Source: Mycobacterium sp. OTB74
Lineage (GTDB): Bacteria; Actinomycetota; Actinomycetes; Mycobacteriales; Mycobacteriaceae
Reading direction: 5' to 3'
Assembly: GCF_029892685.1 (NCBI RefSeq)
Contig: NZ_JARXVD010000016.1
Span: 1-64,000, forward strand
Length of the DNA: 64,000 nucleotides
The translations under genes were made by a program, and so were the position numbers. Every line of letters starts with the position of its first letter. Within the stretch, counting starts at the first letter, position 1. This document shows, in pieces, positions 8,986 to 17,692 of the stretch. The notes below the pieces were generated by a model. The model worked only from the letters and a program-made list of their open reading frames with translations, made no database searches and was not told where the DNA came from.

Positions 8986-10146
8986 TTACGGCCCCTGATC
9001 CCAGCGATACGGAATGGTAAGAGGATTACCCGGGTTGTTTGGGCCGCCCGCAGTGCAAGGGCTCGGGAACTGGCCGATGGTGCGCCCCCACTGCAACTCC
9101 AACTCGGTTAGGTTGCACTCCCACCGGGTGCCGGTGAAAATTGCCGAGTCGATACGGCTGAGAGTCAAGTCGATGATCGCCGTCAAGTTGGCCTGGTCAC
9201 CGCGTTGCCATTTTTCAATCGTCTCGTTCGGAAATGGTGCGGTGAGAATGAGGCTGAGCGATCGGGTCAGGGCCGGGCCCGCGTTCGCGAGCGATTCGAG
9301 CACGGGGCCCAATTGCTGCAATTCCTTGACCAGGTTGTCCTTGGATTGGTTGACGGTGTCGACAGTCAGCGCACTGAATTTACCGAGCTGATCGGCCGCC
9401 TGGACGAGGGTTTCGCGCTCACTGTTCAGTACGGCCAGCGCATCGGGAATCGTCTTGATCGCCTTATCGAGAACGGGACGGTTGGCCGCGAGTCGTCCGA
9501 CCAGTTTGTTCAGGCTCTCGGATGCCGCGATGATGTCGTCTTTCTGGTCATTGACGTAGCCGACGAACTTGTCCAGCTGCTGGACCAAGCTGCGCAGATC
9601 ACTCTCACGACCGTGGAACGCAGTACTGAGTGCCTCGGTGATGTCCTGGAGTTGGCCCACTCCGCCGCCGTTGAGCACCATCGACACCGCAGCCAGCGTC
9701 TGTTCGACCGTCGGGAAAGCCCCACCCTGGGACAGCGGAATCAGCGACCCCTCGTGCAGCTTGCCCTGGGGTCTGCCGTCGGGCGGTGGCCCCAACTCGA
9801 CGTGCAGAGAACCCAGCAAGCTGGTCTGGCCGAGCCTGATCGTCGCGTTGGCCGGTACGTCGACATCGCCATTCATTTTCATGGTCAGCAACGCGTGCCA
9901 GCCCTGGCGTTCGATCTTGGTTACTGTTCCGACCGTCACGTCGGCCACTCGCACCCGTGCGTTCTGCTGCAGGTTGCTCACGTCAGGCATCTGCGCCTGG
10001 ATCGTGAAGGATCCCGGACCGCCGCCCTGCGTGCCAGGTAGTTCAAGGGTGTTGAGGCCCTTCCACTGGGAACAGCCGGACATCGCCGCCACCAATCCGA
10101 TCAGCAACGCACAGGCGCCGACTCGGCGCCACCAGTTGGACCTCAT
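8986..10146 (-). CDS. mceE: MceE lipoprotein subunit (LprM/LprN type)
   Basis: 386 residues. The N-terminus MRSNWWRRVGACALLIGLVA leads to a lipobox with invariant C25 (MSGC), predicting a lipidated exported protein as in other mycobacterial MceE/LprK-LprN proteins. The MCE domain follows (FTIQAQMPDVSNLQQNARVRV, TSLLGSLHVELGPP), then a long helical segment ending about residue 300. The start ATG overlaps the mceD stop by four bases. It carries the same needle-type architecture as its neighbours and completes the A-F heterohexamer. Confidence 0.93.
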   Translation of the reverse strand: MRSNWWRRVGACALLIGLVAAMSGCSQWKGLNTLELPGTQGGGPGSFTIQAQMPDVSNLQQNARVRVADVTVGTVTKIERQGWHALLTMKMNGDVDVPANATIRLGQTSLLGSLHVELGPPPDGRPQGKLHEGSLIPLSQGGAFPTVEQTLAAVSMVLNGGGVGQLQDITEALSTAFHGRESDLRSLVQQLDKFVGYVNDQKDDIIAASESLNKLVGRLAANRPVLDKAIKTIPDALAVLNSERETLVQAADQLGKFSALTVDTVNQSKDNLVKELQQLGPVLESLANAGPALTRSLSLILTAPFPNETIEKWQRGDQANLTAIIDLTLSRIDSAIFTGTRWECNLTELELQWGRTIGQFPSPCTAGGPNNPGNPLTIPYRWDQGP

Positions 10147-11495
10147 GAGCCACCTCCCAGGTGGGGCACCATCAGACCGGGCAGACCGGCACCGGCATCG
10201 GTAGGCACGGCCTCTCCGGAAGACGCGTCGACTGGCTGCGGCGGACCCGCGGGTACTGCCGCCGGCGCGTCGCCGGCTGCCTGCTGCATCTGCGCCGCGT
10301 CAGGTGCTTTCGGGGCCGGCGGAACATAGTCGGGCCTCATCGAGTCCTCGCTGTAGGAGACCTCGTTGGGCCTGGCTGTCGCGCCTACGAAGGGATTTAC
10401 CCCCAGCGGCGGGAAGTTGTACTGACGGTTCTTCACGATCGGCGCCAGGTACTGCACGCACAGCTTCGCTGCTTGCTCGCTGTTCAGTCGGGACGCGGCC
10501 TGGATGGCACCGCAGAGGAATCCGACAGGGTTGGCGAAGTTGTTGACCGCCAGTGCCCCGGTCAGCGAACCGTTGGCAGGTTCATAGATGTTGTCGAAGT
10601 TGGCAACGGCGGTTGGGGCAACGTGAAGCACCTGCTTGATGTCGTCCAGGCTGGCGACGAGGGCATTGGTCACCGACGACAACTTGTCGGATGCGGTGCC
10701 GACCGCGTCGCGGTTGTCGGCGACAAACTGTTTTACGTCGCCGACAACCCCATTGAGGTCCTCTACGGCCTGACCGAGTTTGTTCGGGTTGTCGGCAAGC
10801 ACCCCTGACACCTCGGCGAGGTTCGCGTTGAGCTGTTCGAGGAGGTCAGCGCTGTCGTGCAACGCCGACACCAGAACCGACAGGTTTTTGAACGTGGAGA
10901 AAAGGTCGTTGCTGTGATCCCCCAGCGCCGACACCGCTTGAGACAGCTTGATCACCGTGTCGCGGATACTTGCACCCTGTCCGCGCAGGTTATCGGCAGC
11001 GGTGTTGATGAATGAACCCAGCGTGCTGGTGCCGCCCGGCTGGTCTGGTTTGAGAAGCGCGGCCACCCGCTCGAGTTGTGCGCGGATCTGGTCCCATTCC
11101 ACTGGGACTGCCGTGCGTTCCCGCGGGATGACGGCGCCGTCCTGCATCGTCGGCCCACCGGTATACGGCGGTATCAGCTGAATGACCCGGCCGGTCACCA
11201 ACTGCGGCGAGAGAATCGCGGCCTTGGCCTCGGCGGGAACTTTGTATTTGCTGTCGAAATAGAACGTGACTTTCGCCCGCTCCGGTTGCGGTTCGATCGA
11301 CACGATCTTGCCCACCGGCACGCCCTGGATCACAACATCGTCGCCGCTGAACACCCCGTTGGTGTTGTCGAAGTATGCGACGACGGTCGATCGGGCCATC
11401 CGGTCGGCCAACTGCACTGCCACGAACGATGCGGCGATCAGTACCAGCACCAGACCCGTCGCGATCCGGCCACGCGCGTTTCGCAACTTGTTCAT
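10143..11495 (-). CDS. mceD: MceD subunit of the Mce lipid transporter
   Basis: 450 residues with one N-terminal transmembrane helix (IATGLVLVLIAASFVAVQLA), an MCE domain (VVAYFDNTNGVFSGDDVVIQGVPVG, LVTGRVIQLIPPYTGG) and a helical stretch rich in heptads (LSVLVSALHDSADLLEQLNANLAEV). A proline/alanine-rich C-terminal tail follows. The start codon ATG shares one base with the mceC stop region, consistent with translational coupling. It is the fourth Mce subunit in the invariant A to F order. Confidence 0.92.
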   Translation of the reverse strand: MNKLRNARGRIATGLVLVLIAASFVAVQLADRMARSTVVAYFDNTNGVFSGDDVVIQGVPVGKIVSIEPQPERAKVTFYFDSKYKVPAEAKAAILSPQLVTGRVIQLIPPYTGGPTMQDGAVIPRERTAVPVEWDQIRAQLERVAALLKPDQPGGTSTLGSFINTAADNLRGQGASIRDTVIKLSQAVSALGDHSNDLFSTFKNLSVLVSALHDSADLLEQLNANLAEVSGVLADNPNKLGQAVEDLNGVVGDVKQFVADNRDAVGTASDKLSSVTNALVASLDDIKQVLHVAPTAVANFDNIYEPANGSLTGALAVNNFANPVGFLCGAIQAASRLNSEQAAKLCVQYLAPIVKNRQYNFPPLGVNPFVGATARPNEVSYSEDSMRPDYVPPAPKAPDAAQMQQAAGDAPAAVPAGPPQPVDASSGEAVPTDAGAGLPGLMVPHLGGGS

Positions 11496-12835
11496 CAGCG
11501 CTGACCTCCGTCCGGTGCCGATGGTGGGACTTCACCTGGTGCGGTCACGTAGACCGGCGAAGGCGTTGGTTGAGGAACGGACCCCAGCCCGGGCGGAGCC
11601 GGTGCCGGCGGCCCTGGCGGCGGACCACCGGGTGGCGGCGCGGGCGGCTCTTGGCGATAGGGATAACGGCCTGGGAACTGGGCCGGCAAACCCGGATCCT
11701 GGTTACCAGTGATGGCATCGGGCAGCGTCTGGCGCGGCTCGCCGCCCTGGCCCGTCCGCGGGTAGGGCACTGGTAGCGGCGGCGTACCCCGCTGACCGGT
11801 CGGCGGGTCGGTCAGCTGCGATGGCAGCAACGTCGATTGATCGAGCCCCAGGTCCGAGAAGGCGGCGTCGACGAATGGCTGCACGAACTGACCAGGCAGG
11901 AGGTTGGACACATAGGCCTTGAAGAACGGGCCTGAACCGACCGACTCACCAAGACTCAAGGCGTACGTGCTGAGCCCTTTTATGGATTGCTGAACACGTT
12001 CCCGGCGGTTGTCGACTATCGCCAGTACCCCGTTGAGCTTGTCCAGCGCCGGCCGAAGCTGTGTGCGGTTCTCGGCGATGAAGGCCTTCAATTGGTGGGA
12101 AACCGCCGAGATATTGCCCCAGATCTGATCCAGCGCAGCACTTTGCGTCCGCAACTCGGCCAGCAAGGAATTGGTGTCCTTCAACAGGCTGACCACCTGG
12201 TCACTACGTTTGGCAAGTACCCCGGTCGCCTTGGCCGCATCTTGGAGCAAAGTGCGCAGGTGCGCGTCACGCTCGTTGAGTGTTTGCGAGATGCGGCCTA
12301 CACCGCTGACAGCATCCCTTAGCTGCGGCGCGGTGTTGGCGAACGTCTGCGACAGAGTCGCCAGCGAGTCCGACAGCTGATCGGTGTTCATCCCGCTGAT
12401 GGTCGTCGTTAAATCGCCCAGAGCATCGGGCAACTGGTACGGCGATACCGTCCTCTCCAAGGGAATCGGGCCCCTGAGGTCGCCTTCGCCGCGGGAGTTG
12501 ACTTCGAGAATCTTGGAGCCCAGCAGACTCTTCGTCTTGATGGCGGCCTCGGTCCGCTCACCCAGGTGCACGTTCTTCGTCAGGTTGAATTTGACGAGCA
12601 CGCGCGGGCCGTCGAGTTCGACGCTGGAGACCTTGCCCGCTGGGAACCCTGAAATGTCGACCGCCGCGCCCGAGTGCAGCCCTCCCGCCTCGGCGAAATA
12701 GGCCGAATAGGCATTGGTCTGATTGAGAAATGGGAGCTTCTGGAAATTGAGAGCGGCGAGCACAATAGCGAGTGTCCCGAGTAGTCCGATGGCTCCGATG
12801 GGTACCGGGTTACGTTCGGAGAATGTTTTGTTCAT
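11495..12835 (-). CDS. mceC: MceC subunit of the Mce lipid transporter
   Basis: 446 residues from the ATG at 12835, which overlaps the mceB stop (ATGA); a GTG four codons upstream is less likely. N-terminal helix IGAIGLLGTLAIVLAALNF, MCE domain (AYFAEAGGLHSGAAVDISGFPAGKV, SLLGSKILEVNSRG), coiled helical domain (LRTLLQDAAKATGVLAKRSDQV) and an unusually proline-rich tail over the last 90 residues (PPAPPPGGPPPGPPAPAPP). Such tails occur in some MceC proteins and may reach into the cell wall; their function is not established. Confidence 0.92.
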   Translation of the reverse strand: MNKTFSERNPVPIGAIGLLGTLAIVLAALNFQKLPFLNQTNAYSAYFAEAGGLHSGAAVDISGFPAGKVSSVELDGPRVLVKFNLTKNVHLGERTEAAIKTKSLLGSKILEVNSRGEGDLRGPIPLERTVSPYQLPDALGDLTTTISGMNTDQLSDSLATLSQTFANTAPQLRDAVSGVGRISQTLNERDAHLRTLLQDAAKATGVLAKRSDQVVSLLKDTNSLLAELRTQSAALDQIWGNISAVSHQLKAFIAENRTQLRPALDKLNGVLAIVDNRRERVQQSIKGLSTYALSLGESVGSGPFFKAYVSNLLPGQFVQPFVDAAFSDLGLDQSTLLPSQLTDPPTGQRGTPPLPVPYPRTGQGGEPRQTLPDAITGNQDPGLPAQFPGRYPYRQEPPAPPPGGPPPGPPAPAPPGLGSVPQPTPSPVYVTAPGEVPPSAPDGGQR

Positions 12836-13857
12836 TTCGGCGCGCACCGTCCCGTGGTCTGGCTGGCCACCTTGACATAGACCGGCTGACCGCCCTTTCC
12901 ATTCAGCTTGAGCACGGCGTCACAGAGGTAGAAACTGAAGTAGTCTCCATAAAGGGCCTGTCGGTTCAGCGCACGGTATTTATCGGGCAGCGTGTTGAGG
13001 AAATTATCGAAGTAGTCGTGATCGGCGACGACAATGCCGGCAGCGCGGTCCGTCTCGTGCACCACTTTTGCGAACGGTTCCCTGGCCTGCGACAATAAGT
13101 CTGCTATCGAGCCGGTCGCGGCATTTGTATATGCCACCGCCTTGGAAATATCCGCCTTGCGTTCGGCCAACCGGTGCGTCAGCTCTGACAGCGTCATCAC
13201 CGCTTTGTCCAATTTATCGGTCTGGCCGCCCAGCGACCCCAGCACCACATTCAAATTGTCGACGACTTCCCCGATCAGTTGATCGCGGTCGGCCAAGGTA
13301 TTCGTTAAGACAGCCGTCGAATCCAAGAACGACCCGATCGTGGGGCCCTGCCCCTGGAACGCCGCCAACAGCTGGCCACTCAAATTGTTGACCTGCTCAG
13401 GGCTCAATGCGCGAAGCAACGGTCGGAAGCCACCGATCACGGCGTCGAGATCCAGCGCCGGCGCGGTGCGGTCCATCGGAATGGTTCCACCGGGATTGAG
13501 TTTGGCTGTGCTGCCGGCGCCCTCTTCCAAGGCGAGATAACGGTCGCCAAACAGGTTGTCGTAGCGGATCACCGCCCGGCTCCCCTCAGTGAGTTGCACT
13601 GAGTTCTCGGCGGTGAATTCGACGCGTACGGACGAATCACGGTTGACGGTGATGTCCTGAACCTCACCAACCTCGACGCCTGCAATGCGTACAAAGCTGC
13701 CTTTGCGCATGTTCGACACGTTGCTGAACTGCGCGTAATAGGTGTGCCCCTCGGAAAACCGGAATTTCCCGAAAACCGTTATCAGCGCGAAGGCGCCCAA
13801 GATGCACACAGTGAGGAAGACAGCCAGACGGATGGCCGTGCCTCGCAACTTAACCAT
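12832..13857 (-). CDS. mceB: MceB subunit of the Mce lipid transporter
   Basis: 341 residues, the usual length for mycobacterial MceB. An AGGAGG site precedes ATG. It has an N-terminal helix (AVFLTVCILGAFALITVF), an MCE domain (YYAQFSNVSNMRKGSFVRIAGVEVG, NLFGDRYLALEEG) and a helical domain, ending in a compact C-terminus with two cysteines (YLCDAVL and GRCAP) instead of a low-complexity tail. It lies 33 bp after mceA and overlaps mceC by four bases. Confidence 0.93.
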   Translation of the reverse strand: MVKLRGTAIRLAVFLTVCILGAFALITVFGKFRFSEGHTYYAQFSNVSNMRKGSFVRIAGVEVGEVQDITVNRDSSVRVEFTAENSVQLTEGSRAVIRYDNLFGDRYLALEEGAGSTAKLNPGGTIPMDRTAPALDLDAVIGGFRPLLRALSPEQVNNLSGQLLAAFQGQGPTIGSFLDSTAVLTNTLADRDQLIGEVVDNLNVVLGSLGGQTDKLDKAVMTLSELTHRLAERKADISKAVAYTNAATGSIADLLSQAREPFAKVVHETDRAAGIVVADHDYFDNFLNTLPDKYRALNRQALYGDYFSFYLCDAVLKLNGKGGQPVYVKVASQTTGRCAPK

Positions 13858-13890
13858 CGCCTGCCTCCTGGTTCTGTCGATCGTTTGCGG

Positions 13891-15309
13891 TCACGGGGAT
13901 GGCGCTCCGGCTTCTGCCGGCAACGGCGCACCGGGTTGATCTGGGGCCGGCTGAGGTTGCTGGGCATCAGCAGGGTTGGGCGGTGCCGGCGGGACACCTG
14001 ACCACAGCGGCACCCCACCGGGCGCGTATAGCGGCGCTCCGTATGGCGGCGCACCCGCGTAGGGAACCGGCCCGACCGCGGGTCCGGGGATGCATTGGCG
14101 AATCTTCGGCGCCTCCGGCACTGCGCGGGTCTGCGGGAAGTAGTCGGCGTAGCACGGGTGCCCAATCCCCGGGTTCGGCCGCCAATCGGTGCCGGTCCCA
14201 AAACCCGTGTCAGTGATGAGCTGGCGGATCGGGAAGTTCTTGCTGGCATCCGGCAGCGAGCCACACCCTGGCTTTCCACCAGGTCCGCCCTTTGCCGCGA
14301 CGATCGGCAGGTTATCGGGATATTGGTACCCGTCCTTGCCCGGAAGCAGGCTGACGTCAAAGATCAGTGATCGCCCGTCGCCGCCGCCGTACACGTAGTA
14401 CCCGCCGTTATCGAGGGCCCACTTGGCGCCCTGCAGCCAGCAGGTGTACTCGGGGTTGTACTTGAGCAGCAGGTTGGTTGTGGGCGCTAGGGTGTTGACC
14501 GCCGATACCAGCTTGTCCTTGCTGGTGGCCAGCAGATCGGTCCCCGCGGTCGACATTCCCACGACATTGAGCAGCAGCTTGTCCAGCGCAGCGGAATGGT
14601 CAACGACAGTCTTGCTGGTGGTGCTGGCCGCATTGAGGATCGTCACCAAGTCATTGGCGGCGCTGGCAAAGGTGTCATTGAATCGTTTGAACGACCGCCA
14701 GTCCTCGCGGATGGTGTCACTGCGGGCATTGAGGGCCAGCAACACCTGATTGAGGTCGGTGGTGGCTTGGCCGATGCGTTCACCCTGCCCGCGCACTCCC
14801 TCCGCCACCGCGGCGAGTACCGAGTTCAGCTTCGCCGGGTCGACCATATTGAGCAGGTCGACGACGTTCTCGAACACGGTGTTCACTTCGGATGTGACGT
14901 TCGTGGAATGCAGCACCGCGCCGGCCGCCAGTCGGGCCGAACTTGGATTGTCCGGGTACACCAGGTCTACGAACTTCGCGCCGAATATCGTCGTAACCCG
15001 GATCTGGGCGCCCACGTTGGCCGGAATGTATTTGGCCTGGTCGGGATATATTTCGAGGCGCAGGTTGGCGCTTTCCTTGTTTACATCGATCGCACCGACC
15101 CGGCCTACCTCGACGCCGCGCATCTTGACTTTGGCGTTCGTCTCGAGCACCAGGCCGGCTCGGTCTGAGGTCAGCGTCACCGGCAGGTAAGGCCTGAGCG
15201 TGCCCGCGAAGATGGTCGACGTCGCAGCTACGAATACCACTGCGACTGCCACCATGATGAATGCCCACCACCCCAGCGGGATGCGGTGCTCTCCAGGTCG
15301 TGACTCCAT
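13891..15309 (-). CDS. mceA: MceA subunit of the Mce lipid transporter
   Basis: 472 residues from the ATG at 15309, four bases after the yrbEB stop; the frame stays open upstream only across yrbEB. N-terminal helix GWWAFIMVAVAVVFVAATSTIF, MCE domain (LTSDRAGLVLETNAKVKMRGVEVG, TTIFGAKFVDLVYPD), helical needle domain, then a cysteine-bearing globular part (YNPEYTCWLQGAKW) found in MceA proteins, and a Pro/Ala-rich tail. The first Mce subunit always follows the two permeases. The substrate is a lipid, but which one cannot be read from the sequence. Confidence 0.92.
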   Translation of the reverse strand: MESRPGEHRIPLGWWAFIMVAVAVVFVAATSTIFAGTLRPYLPVTLTSDRAGLVLETNAKVKMRGVEVGRVGAIDVNKESANLRLEIYPDQAKYIPANVGAQIRVTTIFGAKFVDLVYPDNPSSARLAAGAVLHSTNVTSEVNTVFENVVDLLNMVDPAKLNSVLAAVAEGVRGQGERIGQATTDLNQVLLALNARSDTIREDWRSFKRFNDTFASAANDLVTILNAASTTSKTVVDHSAALDKLLLNVVGMSTAGTDLLATSKDKLVSAVNTLAPTTNLLLKYNPEYTCWLQGAKWALDNGGYYVYGGGDGRSLIFDVSLLPGKDGYQYPDNLPIVAAKGGPGGKPGCGSLPDASKNFPIRQLITDTGFGTGTDWRPNPGIGHPCYADYFPQTRAVPEAPKIRQCIPGPAVGPVPYAGAPPYGAPLYAPGGVPLWSGVPPAPPNPADAQQPQPAPDQPGAPLPAEAGAPSP

Positions 15310-15313
15310 GGCG

Positions 15314-16168
15314 TCAACCCGCCAGGTTGAAGTTGCCGGACTGGCCGTAAATAGCCAGCGAAATGAACGCGATCTCGATCCCTGCAATCACCATCGACAG
15401 CCGTACCGCGCTCCCGACGGCCTCTCCGACGCCGGCGGGACCACCGGAGGCGTTGAAGCCGTAGTAGGTGTGGATCAGCATGATCACGACCGTCATTGCC
15501 ACGCACTGGAAGAACGACCAGATCACATCGCTCGGGTTGAGGAACGTGCTGAAGTAGTGGTCGTACACGCCCGAGCCCTGCCCGTAGAGCAATGTGGTGC
15601 CACCGCGGGCCGCAAGGAATGCGCCCATGATTGCCACGCAGTACAGCGGGATCACCACGACTATCCCGGCGAACACGCGTGTGGAAGCCAAGTAGGTGAC
15701 GGCGCGAATACCGATTACTTCGAGGGCGTCGATTTCCTCGTTGATTCGCATCGCCCCGATCTGCGCGGTCGCGGCGGCCCCGATGGTCGCAGCGAGCGCC
15801 ACCGATGTCGTTCCCGGCACGATCAGTCGCACATTGAAGAACGCTGACGCGAACCCCGTTAGGGCCTCAAAACCTACCGATCCCAATTGGTTGTATCCCT
15901 GGACCGCAATCAGTGCACCGGTGGTCATCGTGAGGAACCCGACGATGACGACGGTTCCGCCCACCAGCGCCAGGGCACCGCTACCCAACCCGGTTATTGC
16001 GATCAGCCGCAGCAACTCGCCCCGGTAATTCTTGATGGCATCCGGAATCGAAAGCATGACCTGCGAATAGAACCGGCCCTCTTCTCCGATCTGCAGCCAC
16101 TTCTTGACGAGGTTTTTTCTGCGGGCTTCGATTCTGGGAAAGCGTGTCTTCAGAACTTGCTGCGTCAT
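15314..16168 (-). CDS. yrbEB: YrbEB permease (MlaE family) of the Mce system
   Basis: 284 residues, MlaE-like, with five to six transmembrane helices. Diagnostic segments are GAMRINEEIDALEVIGIRAVTYLASTRV (the cytoplasmic coupling-type loop with the EEIDALEV motif), and GFNASGGPAGVGEAVGSAVR near the C-terminus. YrbEA and YrbEB form the membrane permease pair driven by an MceG/MlaF-type ATPase, which is usually encoded elsewhere and is absent here. The ATG lies 9 bp after yrbEA. Confidence 0.93.
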   Translation of the reverse strand: MTQQVLKTRFPRIEARRKNLVKKWLQIGEEGRFYSQVMLSIPDAIKNYRGELLRLIAITGLGSGALALVGGTVVIVGFLTMTTGALIAVQGYNQLGSVGFEALTGFASAFFNVRLIVPGTTSVALAATIGAAATAQIGAMRINEEIDALEVIGIRAVTYLASTRVFAGIVVVIPLYCVAIMGAFLAARGGTTLLYGQGSGVYDHYFSTFLNPSDVIWSFFQCVAMTVVIMLIHTYYGFNASGGPAGVGEAVGSAVRLSMVIAGIEIAFISLAIYGQSGNFNLAG

Positions 16169-16177
16169 TTGTTCACC

Positions 16178-16945
16178 TCACGACACCGTGAACTGGATGC
16201 CGACGGCTGTCACGATGACGTTGATCGCAAACAACACCATGAACGTGAATACCACCGTCTCGTTGACCGCATTGCCGACACCGGCCGGACCACCTTTTAC
16301 CGAGATGCCCTTGTAGCAGGCGATCAAACCCGCAGCCAAGCCGAAAAGCGTTGCCTTCGTGAGCGAAACAATGACGTCACCGATACCGGTTAGCGTCGTC
16401 AGACCCGCTACGAAGGCGCCGGCCGCGACATGTTGGACGTACACGGTGAAGAGGAACGCGCCTGTAAGACCAATGACGATCACCGACGAAGCCAGCACCA
16501 GCGCCACCGTCGTCGCCGCCAGCACTCGGGGAACCACAAGCGCCTGGATAGGGTTCACTCCCATCACCCGCAGCGCGTCGAGCTCCTCCCGCATCGTCCG
16601 TGCCCCTAAGTCGGCGCACATCGCAGTGGCACCCGCACCGGACACCACCAACACTGTGACGATCGGACCGATCTGGTTCACCGTGCCAACCGCGGCACCA
16701 GTACCGGAAAAATCCGCTGCACCAAACTCAGTCAGCAAAACGTTGAAGGTGAACGTCAGCAACACCGAGTACGGCATCGTCAACAACAGCGCGGGCAGCA
16801 CCGACACGCGTGCCACGAACCAGGTCTGGAGTACGTACTCCTTCCAGGCGAACGGCGGCCTGAACATCTGTATGAGCGTGTCCAGCGCCATGGCGAAGAA
16901 ACTGCCCACCCCTCGGAGCGACTTCGTGAGCGCTAACGTCGCCAT
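16178..16945 (-). CDS. yrbEA: YrbEA permease (MlaE family), first gene of the mce operon
   Basis: 255 residues, MlaE-like. Five to six transmembrane helices, the EELDALRVMGVNPIQALVVPRVLA loop expected to face the ATPase, and the family sequence KGGPAGVGNAVNETVV near the C-terminus. It is the promoter-proximal gene of a twelve-gene minus-strand operon. The start ATG is preceded by GAGGG, which lies within a 7-bp hairpin arm (16954-16972). No mce3R-type TetR gene is adjacent. Confidence 0.93.
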   Translation of the reverse strand: MATLALTKSLRGVGSFFAMALDTLIQMFRPPFAWKEYVLQTWFVARVSVLPALLLTMPYSVLLTFTFNVLLTEFGAADFSGTGAAVGTVNQIGPIVTVLVVSGAGATAMCADLGARTMREELDALRVMGVNPIQALVVPRVLAATTVALVLASSVIVIGLTGAFLFTVYVQHVAAGAFVAGLTTLTGIGDVIVSLTKATLFGLAAGLIACYKGISVKGGPAGVGNAVNETVVFTFMVLFAINVIVTAVGIQFTVS

Positions 16946-16953
16946 TATGTTCG

Positions 16954-16972
16954 CCCTCGATCTGGTCGAGGG
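16954..16972 (-). promoter_or_regulatory. Hairpin overlapping the yrbEA ribosome-binding region
   Basis: CCCTCGA and TCGAGGG form a perfect 7-bp inverted repeat with a 5-base spacer. On the minus strand the arm closer to yrbEA is GAGGG, the best candidate Shine-Dalgarno, ending nine bases before the ATG. It could be an operator or an RNA hairpin limiting translation; the sequence alone does not decide. Confidence 0.4.
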
Positions 16973-17650
16973 TCGGGACTAAACCACTGTGGCAGGAGTG
17001 CACAGTGAAGCAGCAGCATGGGCCGAAACACTACGAGGCAAACAGCACGGGTGGCTGCTCCATCACGAGGGATTATCGGTGCCCCTTTGGAGTTACATCA
17101 GTTTCGTCACCGATGTCACCCGCCGATCGACGCAGAATACACCGACAATTAACAGCCACGCAAAGGGTTTCGCCGCTAATCAACCCCAGCCGGATCGACC
17201 AGCTGCCCCAAATGGAGTCCACGTTCGGCGTGTACCAAACTGATCTCGGCAGCCGGGTTGCCCGTGTAATGCTTTTCGCGGCAGTCGAAATCCGGGGGCC
17301 AATGAGGACGGCCAGCTGTGTGGCATATTTCCCCGCGAACGAAACCAGCGAGTTTTAGACCACTACCCGACAAAATTTGTCCGAGACCACGCCCCCGGAC
17401 CGATGCCGGACCGGAAGGGACGATGAACCAGATGACAGGCGCCATGCGCGTCCAGCGAGGACATCGCACGCCTGTTGCTCCCGGTGGTTGAACCAGCGAC
17501 CAGGACAAGTTGAGCGGGGCGATCCCTGCTCAGCTTCGAGTGTGTCGGAACGATTGGCGTGCAATGCCATTGAGCCGCAGGCCGGGCCAGAGCAGCCACC
17601 TGCGGGCCAAACCAACGACCGCACCTTGACCGGACCAGACAGTCGTATGT
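16973..17650. other. Divergent intergenic region between the mce operon and the CoA ligase operon
   Basis: About 680 bases without a convincing gene. Short open frames on both strands lack ribosome sites and family resemblance. It must hold the mce promoter; I could not pick clear -35/-10 boxes for it. On the right it runs into the FadR-like operator at 17651. No tRNA, repeat or IS sequence was seen. Confidence 0.5.
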
Positions 17651-17663
17651 ATGGTCTGACCAT
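17651..17663 (+). promoter_or_regulatory. FadR-like operator (perfect 13-bp palindrome) of the CoA ligase operon
   Basis: ATGGTCTGACCAT is a perfect palindrome around a central T and contains the full TGGTCnGACCA core that defines E. coli FadR sites. A weak -10 (TACGAC, 17664-17669) abuts it and the ligase ATG is 29 bp further on, with GGGAG at 17685-17689 region. The identical 13-mer occurs again at 37711-37723. Proposed ligand: the FadR-type GntR encoded at 50047-50805. Confidence 0.7.
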
Positions 17664-17692
17664 TACGACATTGGTTCACCGTTGGGAGTGCG

